64,000 nucleotides of DNA from CAHJXG01 sp964235485. GTDB taxonomy: Bacteria; Pseudomonadota; Alphaproteobacteria; Acetobacterales; Acetobacteraceae. Under the pieces are notes generated by a model. It was not told the origin of the DNA. It was given only the letters and a program-made list of their open reading frames with translations, and ran no database searches. Positions 54,469 to 61,584 of the stretch are shown piece after piece. Position numbers and translations under genes: made by a program. Position 1 is the first letter of the stretch, and every line of letters begins with the position of its first letter. Location of the stretch: contig CAXSAZ010000022.1 in assembly GCA_964235485.1 (NCBI GenBank), positions 6,893-70,892 on the forward strand. Direction: 5' to 3'.

Positions 54469-55557
54469 GTGGCATTGTCGGTGGCCGTCATCGGGGCGGG
54501 TTGGTACGGGTGCCACATCGCGCTCTCCTTGCGCGGCCTCGGCCTGGACGTGACGGTTTTCGACCAGAACGAGCGCGCCATGCACGAGGCGTCGGGCAAC
54601 AACCAGTTCCGCCTGCACCTCGGCTTCCATTACCCGCGCCACCACGGCACACGGGCGCAGTCGCGCGACGGGTTCATGCGGTTCGTGGAACGCTACCCGC
54701 AATTGAGCCGGGAAGTCACCGAGAACATCTACGCCGTCCCGCGCGAGGACAGCCTGATCGACTTCGCGACCTACCGCCTCATCATGACCTCCTCCGGCAT
54801 CGACTACCGCGAGGTCCGCGAAAGCTCCGTGCTGCTGCGGGGCGTGGACGGGCTGCTGCTGGCGGGGGAGCGGGTGCTGCTGATCGAGCGCGCCCGGCGC
54901 TACTTCACGGAGCGGCTCGGCGACAGCCTGCAGCTCGGCCAGCGAATCGACGCGGTGGAGGAGCGCGCGGACGGCATCTACGTCGATGGCACCCGCTACG
55001 ACGTGCTGGTCGATGCCACCTGGGGGCACCGCACCGGGCTGCCGATGCGCTTCTTCTACGAGCCGACGATCCTGCTGTACTACGAAACGGACGGCCCCTT
55101 CCCCGCGGTCACGCTGGTGGATGGCCCGCTGTGCTCGATCTACCCGACGGAGGATCCCGGCCTTTATACCCTGTCCAGCGTGCCGCACACCCCGCTCGGG
55201 CGGCTGGACAGCCCGGAGGAGGCGCGGCGCGTGCGGGACAGCGTGTCGGCGGCGACGGTGGCGGAAAAGGCGCAGGCGATGGAGGACCAGGTGTCCCGCT
55301 ACGTGCCGGAGTTCCGCGAGCGGTTCCGCTTGGTGGGGCCGCAACTGGCCATCAAGACCAAGCCGGTCGGGCGGTTCGACGACCGGAGCTGCTACGTGTT
55401 CCGCCGGGGCCGGACCTTTTCGGTGATGTCGGGCAAGATCGACACGGTGTTCTTCGCGACCGAGCGCATCTTGGCTGCCATCGAGGCCGGGCAGTTCGAC
55501 GCGGGGACGCACGTCGATAGCTCGCTGCGGCGCAACATCGCGCAGATCCGGGCATAA
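54469..55557 (+). CDS. FAD-dependent oxidoreductase (DAO-like)
   Basis: A 362-residue protein with an N-terminal Rossmann FAD motif VAVIGAGWYGCHIALSL (GxGxxG) and E/DQNE acidic strand end. EASGNNQFRLHLGFHYPRHH is next, typical of DAO-like enzymes in polysaccharide loci. It ends SGKIDTVFFATERIL. It starts at GTG 54469 preceded by GGAGG. The next gene starts in its stop (TAATG). It probably oxidises or reduces a sugar intermediate. The substrate is not readable. It shares no hydroxylase motifs with the flavoprotein at 18230. Confidence 0.82.
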   Translation: MALSVAVIGAGWYGCHIALSLRGLGLDVTVFDQNERAMHEASGNNQFRLHLGFHYPRHHGTRAQSRDGFMRFVERYPQLSREVTENIYAVPREDSLIDFATYRLIMTSSGIDYREVRESSVLLRGVDGLLLAGERVLLIERARRYFTERLGDSLQLGQRIDAVEERADGIYVDGTRYDVLVDATWGHRTGLPMRFFYEPTILLYYETDGPFPAVTLVDGPLCSIYPTEDPGLYTLSSVPHTPLGRLDSPEEARRVRDSVSAATVAEKAQAMEDQVSRYVPEFRERFRLVGPQLAIKTKPVGRFDDRSCYVFRRGRTFSVMSGKIDTVFFATERILAAIEAGQFDAGTHVDSSLRRNIAQIRA

Positions 55558-56315
55558 TGGACGCGCTGATCGGCAGCACCGGGTTCGTGGGCCAGACCTT
55601 GCTGGCGCAGCGGGCGTTCGGCGCGGGCTACCACTCGGCCGACATCGAGGCCATCGAGGGCCGGGCGTTCAACCGCATCGTCTGCGCCGGGGTGAGCGCG
55701 GTGAAGTGGTGGGCCAACGCCCACCCGGAGGAGGACCGGGCGGGCATCGAGCGGCTGACGCGCCGGCTGGAGCGGGTGCGGGCGGAGCGGTTCGTGCTGA
55801 TCTCGACCGTCGATGTGTATGGCACGCCGCTGGCGGTGGACGAAGAGGACGCGGTGCCGGAGCCGGACCTCCATCCCTACGGCCTGCACCGCGCCTGGCT
55901 GGAGGAGTGGGTGCGGGAGCGGTTCCCGGTGTGCCACGTGGTCCGCCTGCCGGCGCTGTTCGGGCCAGGGCTGAAGAAGAACGCGCTGTTCGACCTGCTG
56001 CACGGCCACCGGCTGGAGCACATCGATCCGGCGTCCCGCTTCCAATGGTATCCGCTGGAGCGCTTGGGCGACGACATCGACCGGGTGCAGGCGCTGGGCC
56101 TGCCGCTGGTGAACCTGGTGACGGAGCCGGTGTCGATGGCGGAAATCCGCGGCCGGTTCTTTCCGGGCAGCACGCTGGGGGGGCAGTCGCGGCCGGTCGC
56201 CTACGATGTGCGGACCCGGCACGGCGCGGCCTTCGGCGGCGGCGAGGACTACGCGATGGACGCGGAGGCGGCATTGCGGGCCATGGGGCGCTTCATCGCG
56301 GCGCAGCGGGCATGA
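55557..56315 (+). CDS. SDR/NAD-dependent epimerase-like protein with YxxxR
   Basis: A 252-residue short-chain-dehydrogenase-like protein. The N-terminal GSTGFVGQ is the NAD-binding glycine loop, ISTVDVYG holds the catalytic Ser/Thr and VYG, and the Tyr motif reads YGLHRAWLEEW. The lysine of YxxxK is thus Arg. This suggests altered or lost chemistry, or the distinct YGxHR group of epimerases. It overlaps the FAD gene by one base and the isomerase gene by four bases, so the three act as a translationally coupled set. Confidence 0.82.
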   Translation: MDALIGSTGFVGQTLLAQRAFGAGYHSADIEAIEGRAFNRIVCAGVSAVKWWANAHPEEDRAGIERLTRRLERVRAERFVLISTVDVYGTPLAVDEEDAVPEPDLHPYGLHRAWLEEWVRERFPVCHVVRLPALFGPGLKKNALFDLLHGHRLEHIDPASRFQWYPLERLGDDIDRVQALGLPLVNLVTEPVSMAEIRGRFFPGSTLGGQSRPVAYDVRTRHGAAFGGGEDYAMDAEAALRAMGRFIAAQRA

Positions 56316-57121
56316 CGGCGCGGTTGGGCGTGTCCAACCTCGCCTGGGCGCCGGGAGACACCGCGGCGGCGCTGGGGTTGCTGGCCCGGCTCGGCGTGGA
56401 GGGGGTCGAGGCCGCGCCCACCCGGATCGCCGATTGGGACCGTCTGGACGCGACGGCGGCGCGGGGCTACCGGGCGGAGGTCGAGGACGCAGGGCTGCGG
56501 GTCTGCTCCTTGCAGGCGATCCTGTTCGGACGGCCGGACGTGCAACTGCTGGCGGACGCGGCGGCGTTCGAGGCGCTCGCGGAGCACATGCGGCAGGTGG
56601 CGGAGGTGGCGGAGGCATTGGGCGCGGGCGTGGCGGTGCTGGGTGCGCCGCGCAACCGGGCGCGCGGCGCGCTGCCGCCCGCGGCGGCGGAAGCCTTGGC
56701 GGCGGAGCGGCTGCGGGTGCTGGGCGGCATCGCGGCGCCGGCGGGGCTGCTGATCGGGCTGGAGCCGGTGCCGGCGCAGTACGGCGCGGACTTCATGGTG
56801 CGGGCGGCCGAGGTGCGCCGGGTCGTGGCGGCGGCGGACCACCCGGCGGTGCGGACGCACCTGGATTGCGCCTGCGTGTCCCTGGGCGGCGACGACATCG
56901 GTACGGAGATTGCGGCCACCGGCGCCGGGCTTGCGCATTACCACGCGGCGGAGCCGGACATCGGGCCGTTCGACGCGCCGGCCCCCATGCACGGCGAGGC
57001 GGCGGCGGCGCTGGACGGCATCGGCTACGGCGGCTGGGTGGTGGTCGAGATGCGCGAACAGCCGTCCGGCCTGCAGGCGGTGGAGCGCGCCGTGCGCTTC
57101 GCCGTCCAGACCTATTGTTGA
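56312..57121 (+). CDS. Sugar phosphate isomerase/epimerase (TIM barrel)
   Basis: A 269-residue xylose-isomerase-like TIM barrel. Key blocks are LGVSNLAWAPGDTAAAL at the start, VCSLQAILFGRPDVQL, GAGVAVLGAPRNR and LLIGLEPVPAQYGADFM. THLDCACVSLGGDDI and GYGGWVVVEMRE complete the set; Glu, Asp and His of the metal site are placed as expected. It would isomerise or epimerise a keto-sugar. The ATG overlaps the SDR stop. Forty-seven bases later the large glycosyltransferase begins. Confidence 0.85.
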   Translation: MTARLGVSNLAWAPGDTAAALGLLARLGVEGVEAAPTRIADWDRLDATAARGYRAEVEDAGLRVCSLQAILFGRPDVQLLADAAAFEALAEHMRQVAEVAEALGAGVAVLGAPRNRARGALPPAAAEALAAERLRVLGGIAAPAGLLIGLEPVPAQYGADFMVRAAEVRRVVAAADHPAVRTHLDCACVSLGGDDIGTEIAATGAGLAHYHAAEPDIGPFDAPAPMHGEAAAALDGIGYGGWVVVEMREQPSGLQAVERAVRFAVQTYC

Positions 57122-57168
57122 CCCGGCCGCGCCGTCACCGGCCGGCCGGCTCTGGGGAGCGGACACAG

Positions 57169-60100
57169 ATGGATGATGGTGGGCGCGCCGGACGGCGGGA
57201 CGGTAATGAGCGCGCCGGACGGCGGGATGATAATGGGCGCGCCGGACGGCGCGACGACGGCGCGGGGCAGCAGGAAGCCGATCCCGCCGACGCTCCCGAA
57301 AGCGCGGGGGAGCTGCCGGCACAGGCGCAGATGGTCGCTGCCGACCCGCTGTTCGACGAGGCGTTCTATGCCCGCGCGCTCGGCATTTCCGGCAGCCGGC
57401 TGGACCTGGCGGCGCATTATTTGGCGACCGGGGAAGCGGCGCTGCTGCCGCCCTCCCTGGCGTTCGACGTGCGGTTCTACCGGGACGCCAACCCGGACGT
57501 GGCGCAGGGCGGCGGCAGCCCGCTGCTGCACTACCTCGTGCACGGCCGGGACGAGCGGCGCTACCCGAACCGCCGGGCGCTGCGGCGGGACGCGGAGCGG
57601 GTGGCGGCGAGCGGGCTGTTCGACGCGCGGGCCTACGCCTGGGACCGCGGGCGCCCGGCGCGGCACGGCTTTTCGGACGCCGAGGACTACCTGGTCAGCC
57701 GCAACCACCGCGCGACGATTGGGGACGCCTTCGACAGCGCGTTCTATGCACGGGCGTATGAGGACGTGGGGGGCGAGGCGTCCGGCTACGCCATGCCCAT
57801 CCTGCACTACATCGAGGTCGGCCGCGCGGAGCTGCGTCCTTGCACGGAGCAGCAGCTCCTTCGGCACACGCAGGAGGAGCAGGCGCATTTCAACGAGCGC
57901 TACTACCTCGACCAATACCGGCGCCGGTTCCCCGGCCAGCCGGTCCCCGACGACCCGCTGCGGCACTACATCCTGGCCGGCGCCCGCCTGGGCCTCGACC
58001 CTGCGCCGGACTTCTCCGCCGAATACTACCTGCGCTGCCACCCCGACCTGCGCCAATGCGGGCTGACCCCGTTCCTCCACTACGCGCTTTACGGCAAGGC
58101 AGAAGGGCGGGTCGGGCGGCCCGACTTTACCTCCTCCATCGCCCGCGGCGACGCCGAGTTCGACAGCGGCAAGCCGACCCTCCTGATCGCCAACCACGAG
58201 GCGTCCCGCACCGGGGCGCCCTTGGTCGGGCTGAACGTCGGGGCGGCCTTTGCGGACACGCACAACGTCGTGGCCTACCTGGGCGCCCCCGGCCCGTTGG
58301 AGCGCGACTTCGCGGCGCGGAGCTGCGCGGTGGTGACGGGGCCGTTCTCGGCACTCGACGCCGAGTACCTGCTGCGGGAGCTCAAGGACACGCACGGGCT
58401 TTCGGCGGTGCTGATGAACTCGGTGGAAACCGACGCCTTCGCCCCGGCGGCGCTGCAAACGGACCTGCCCTCGGTTGCGCTGGTGCACGAGTTCGCCGAG
58501 TACACCCTGCCGACCGGCCGCATGTCGGCGGTGGTCGAGCTGGTGGACCGGGTGATCACCCCCGCGTCGCTGATCCGGGACAGCGCGCAGGCCGAGCTGC
58601 TGGCCACCCGCTCGGACCGGGCCAACAACCTGGCGGTGCGGCCCCAAGGCGCCCTGCCGAACCTGCCGCCCGGCGACAACGCGGCGGAGGACCTGGCAGA
58701 GGATGACATCCGGGCCTTGATCGGCGCGGCGCCCGGGGCGGAGCAGGTCAAGGTCGTGCTGGGCGCCGGGCGGGTGCAGATGCGCAAGGGCGTGGACCTG
58801 TTCGTGCAGACCGCGGCGGAGGCGCGCCGGATCGCGGGCGACGGCATCCGCTTTGTTTGGGTGGGCGACGGCTATTCACCGGGCACGGACGTGCACTACT
58901 CCGCCTGGATCGCCGACATGGTGCGCCGGCTCGACCTGGAGAACCATGTGTTCTTCCTGCCGGCGCAGGGCAGCCTGGAGGCGCTGTTCGCCGTATCGGA
59001 CGTGTTCTACCTGCCGTCGCGGCTCGACCCGTTTCCCAACGTGGCGCTGGATGCGCTGCGGGCCGGGCGGGCGGTGGTGTGCTTCGACCGGGCGACCGGC
59101 GTGGTGGACGCGCTGTCGGACGCGCCGGACCGCAAGGCCGCCGTGGGCGCGGCGGTGGCGTACTGCGACGTGCGGGAAGCGGCCAAGGCGTTGGTGCGGC
59201 TGCTGCAGCCGGCGGAGGCCAAGCGCGCCCTGGGCAACGCGGCGCTGGCGCGGCGGCGCTTCGCCTTTGCCGATTACGTGGCGGCGGTCTCCGAGGAGTT
59301 CAAAACCGCCGCGGCGCTGCGCGAGGCTGCGATGCAGGCCGCCGACGCGGTGCTCGCGTCCGGCCGGTTCGACGCGGCGTTCCACGACAACCTGCCCGCG
59401 CCCGCGGGGCCGCCGAGGCTGCGCGCCGCCGTCCGGGAGTACGTGTCGCGGGGCCAGAAGGGGATCGTGGCCTGCAATCCCTGCCCCGGCTTCAACGAGG
59501 GCGTGGCCCGTCTCCGCCTGACGCAGCCCGGCCCGGCGCTCGCGGGGCCGGACATCTCGCCGACCCATCGCTGCGTGGTGCTGGGCGACGAGGCGCCGCC
59601 GGCAGCGCCGCTGCGCGCCGCGCTGCACGTCCATCTGCACTACCCCGAGCTTGCGCCCGAGTTCGCGGCCCGGCTGTCCGCCGCCCGCGGGGCTGGGTCG
59701 GCGCCGCTGGACCTGATCCTTACCACCACGTCGGACGCGCGGCGGATCGAGGTCGAGTATGCGTTCCGCGGCTACAAGAACGGCAGCGCGCGGACCGTCG
59801 TGGTGCCGAACCGCGGCCGGGACATCGGGCCGTTCCTGACCGAAGTGGGTCCGCTCATGCAGGCCGGGGAGTATGACGTGATCGGCCACCTGCACGGCAA
59901 GCGGAGCCTCTCGGTTGATGCCGGGCTGGGCGACCGCTGGCGGGGGTTCCTGCTGGACACGCTGCTCGGCGGGGCGGCCGGGCTTTCGGCGATCTGGGCG
60001 CTGTTCGCCGGCGACCCGGGACTCGGCCTCGTGTTCGCGGAGGACCGGCATTGCGTGGGCTGGAGCAAGAACCGGCCCGTCGCCGAGGCTTTGGCGGCGC

Positions 60101-60342
60101 GGATGCAGCCGGCGCCCGCCTTGCCGGACTGGCCGGTGTTCCCGATCGGCACGATGTTCTGGGCGCGTCCGGCCGCGGTGGCGCCGTTGTGGGCATTGGG
60201 CCTCGAGTCCCAGGACCTGCCGGGGGAGCCTGTGGCGTATGACGGCACGGCGCTGCACGCCATCGAGCGCATGTTGCCGGCGGTGTGCGAAGCGGCCGGG
60301 CATGGCTGGTGCACGGTGCATCGGGAAGGCGCGGGCTGGTGA
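57169..60342 (+). CDS. Composite glycosyltransferase: five HY repeats, GT4 domain, RgpF domain
   Basis: A 1057-residue protein. Residues 5-31 are three 9-residue repeats (RAGRRD core). About 59-314 hold five modules of the form FxxxFYxxxxPDV...HYxxxGxxEGR; 336-715 is a GT4-like domain (GAGRVQMRKGVDLF, DVFYLPSRLDPFPNVALDAL). About 815-1050 is RgpF-like (LHVHLHYPEL, VVVPNRGRDIGPFL, GHLHGKRS). RgpF domains build rhamnan and related polysaccharides. It starts at ATG 57169, preceded by GGGGAG. It is likely a cytoplasmic enzyme extending a surface polysaccharide. The product is unknown. Confidence 0.85.
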   Translation: MDDGGRAGRRDGNERAGRRDDNGRAGRRDDGAGQQEADPADAPESAGELPAQAQMVAADPLFDEAFYARALGISGSRLDLAAHYLATGEAALLPPSLAFDVRFYRDANPDVAQGGGSPLLHYLVHGRDERRYPNRRALRRDAERVAASGLFDARAYAWDRGRPARHGFSDAEDYLVSRNHRATIGDAFDSAFYARAYEDVGGEASGYAMPILHYIEVGRAELRPCTEQQLLRHTQEEQAHFNERYYLDQYRRRFPGQPVPDDPLRHYILAGARLGLDPAPDFSAEYYLRCHPDLRQCGLTPFLHYALYGKAEGRVGRPDFTSSIARGDAEFDSGKPTLLIANHEASRTGAPLVGLNVGAAFADTHNVVAYLGAPGPLERDFAARSCAVVTGPFSALDAEYLLRELKDTHGLSAVLMNSVETDAFAPAALQTDLPSVALVHEFAEYTLPTGRMSAVVELVDRVITPASLIRDSAQAELLATRSDRANNLAVRPQGALPNLPPGDNAAEDLAEDDIRALIGAAPGAEQVKVVLGAGRVQMRKGVDLFVQTAAEARRIAGDGIRFVWVGDGYSPGTDVHYSAWIADMVRRLDLENHVFFLPAQGSLEALFAVSDVFYLPSRLDPFPNVALDALRAGRAVVCFDRATGVVDALSDAPDRKAAVGAAVAYCDVREAAKALVRLLQPAEAKRALGNAALARRRFAFADYVAAVSEEFKTAAALREAAMQAADAVLASGRFDAAFHDNLPAPAGPPRLRAAVREYVSRGQKGIVACNPCPGFNEGVARLRLTQPGPALAGPDISPTHRCVVLGDEAPPAAPLRAALHVHLHYPELAPEFAARLSAARGAGSAPLDLILTTTSDARRIEVEYAFRGYKNGSARTVVVPNRGRDIGPFLTEVGPLMQAGEYDVIGHLHGKRSLSVDAGLGDRWRGFLLDTLLGGAAGLSAIWALFAGDPGLGLVFAEDRHCVGWSKNRPVAEALAARMQPAPALPDWPVFPIGTMFWARPAAVAPLWALGLESQDLPGEPVAYDGTALHAIERMLPAVCEAAGHGWCTVHREGAGW
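57183..57263. repeat. Three-copy 27-bp in-frame minisatellite
   Basis: Core GCGCGCCGGACGGCG repeats at 57183, 57210 and 57237, a strict 27-base period. It encodes the N-terminal GRAGRRDGN, ERAGRRDDN and GRAGRRDDG units of the composite glycosyltransferase. The third copy is diverged at its end. The unit keeps the reading frame, so copy-number change would vary length without stopping translation. Confidence 0.75.
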
Positions 60343-60441
60343 CGCGGCCCGGCGCCTCTATGATTTACACCGCAATAATTACGGTTTAGGGCTGCAATGG
60401 ACGGCGGCGCGCAGCTTGGCCGGGTTTGCAGGAGTTTGGGC

Positions 60442-61428
60442 ATGTTGAGCCACCCTGACATGGCGTTGGCCGAGGCGCGTCCGGCGCCGGGCGCGATGGC
60501 GGGGGTGCGCTGCCTGGTGCTGGGGGCGGGCGGGTTCCTGGGCGGGGCGCTGTGCGCGGCGCTGCAGGCGGAGGGCGCGGCGGTGCACGCTTATGGGCGG
60601 CGCCTGCCCGCGGCACCACGGGGCGAGGCTGGGTTGCGGACGGAAGCGGCGTTCGAGGACGCGGCGGCGCTGGCGGCGGCGTTGCGCGGGCAGGAGGTGG
60701 TGTTCCACCTGGCGAGTTCCTCCCTGCCCGCGGACAGCAACCGCGACCCGGCCGGCGACGTGGCCGGGCAGGTGATGCCGGCGATCCGGCTCTTGGAGCG
60801 GTGCCGGGCGGCGGGGGTGCGCAAGGTGGTGTTCGCGTCGTCCGGCGGCACGGTGTACGGCATCCCCGCCATCGTGCCGACGCCGGAGCACGCGGGCACC
60901 GCGCCGATCACCGCTTATGGCATCAACAAGCGGATGGTCGAGCATTACTTGGAACTGTTCTGGCGGCTGCATGGGCTGGATTATCACGTGTTGCGCATTG
61001 CCAACCCGTACGGGCCGGGCCAGTCGCCGTTCAAGCCGCAGGGCGTGGTGGCGGCGATGCTGCATCGGGCGTTGTCGGGGTTGGCCATCGAGCTGTGGGG
61101 CACGGGCGAGGTGACGCGGGACTTCATCCACGTGGACGACGTGTCGCGCGCGTTCATCGCGGCGGCGCGCTACGCCGGGCCGCACCGGGTGATGAACGTG
61201 GGCAGCGGGCATGGGCGGAGCCTGAACCAACTGGTGTCCGACGTGGGCGCCGTGCTGGGTGGCCCGGCGCTGGCGGTGGTGCGCAAGGGCGGGCGCGCGG
61301 CGGACGTGCCGGTGAGCGTGCTGGACACGGCGCTGATCCGCGGGGCGACGGGGTGGCGGCCGGAGGTGGAGTGGATGGATGGGCTGGCGGGGGCGGCGGG
61401 GTGGATGCGGGGGGCGTACGGGTTGTGA
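60442..61428 (+). CDS. NAD-dependent epimerase/dehydratase
   Basis: A 328-residue extended SDR. NAD loop CLVLGAGGFLGGALC (GxxGxxG), VFHLASSSLP, FASSGGTVYGIPAI with the Ser, and TAYGINKRMVEHYL with the canonical YxxxK. Substrate-side YHVLRIANPYGPGQ, then DFIHVDDVSRAF. It is GalE/UDP-sugar-epimerase-like. I start at ATG 60442, preceded by AGGAG; ATG 60397, 60460 and 60496 are in-frame alternatives. It follows the glycosyltransferase after 99 bases that include an AT-rich stretch (60360-60390). Confidence 0.9.
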   Translation: MLSHPDMALAEARPAPGAMAGVRCLVLGAGGFLGGALCAALQAEGAAVHAYGRRLPAAPRGEAGLRTEAAFEDAAALAAALRGQEVVFHLASSSLPADSNRDPAGDVAGQVMPAIRLLERCRAAGVRKVVFASSGGTVYGIPAIVPTPEHAGTAPITAYGINKRMVEHYLELFWRLHGLDYHVLRIANPYGPGQSPFKPQGVVAAMLHRALSGLAIELWGTGEVTRDFIHVDDVSRAFIAAARYAGPHRVMNVGSGHGRSLNQLVSDVGAVLGGPALAVVRKGGRAADVPVSVLDTALIRGATGWRPEVEWMDGLAGAAGWMRGAYGL

Positions 61429-61468
61429 CAGGGGCCTCATTGGGCGGGGGCGCCTGGCCGGTCAGGAT

Positions 61469-61485
61469 GCGGCTGGATCAGCCGC
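61469..61485. terminator. Short perfect hairpin downstream of the epimerase gene
   Basis: GCGGCTG (61469-61475) and CAGCCGC (61479-61485) flank a GAT loop. It lies 40 bases after the epimerase stop. There is no T run, so factor-independent termination is doubtful. It could be an mRNA-stabilising end. Confidence 0.35.
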
Positions 61486-61509
61486 CCGTCCCGGTGAAAC
61501 CCAAGTCCA

Positions 61510-61538
61510 TTGCAAGAAGCTCTAGGAAGTTTTGAATA
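61510..61538 (+). promoter_or_regulatory. Candidate promoter for the 744-residue protein
   Basis: TTGCAA (61510-61515) and TGAATA (61533-61538), spacing 17, in an AT-rich patch. The predicted transcript start near 61545 lies after the in-frame ATG at 61540, which supports the start at 61585. Confidence 0.45.
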
Positions 61539-61584
61539 GATGCGTTGCAGGCATACGAGGCAGATAAGGTTCCGTGATGAATCA

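Noticed and set aside
57183..57263. Possible CRISPR array
   Set aside because: Three head-to-tail 27-base units with no unique spacers, in frame with a gene. It is a coding minisatellite.
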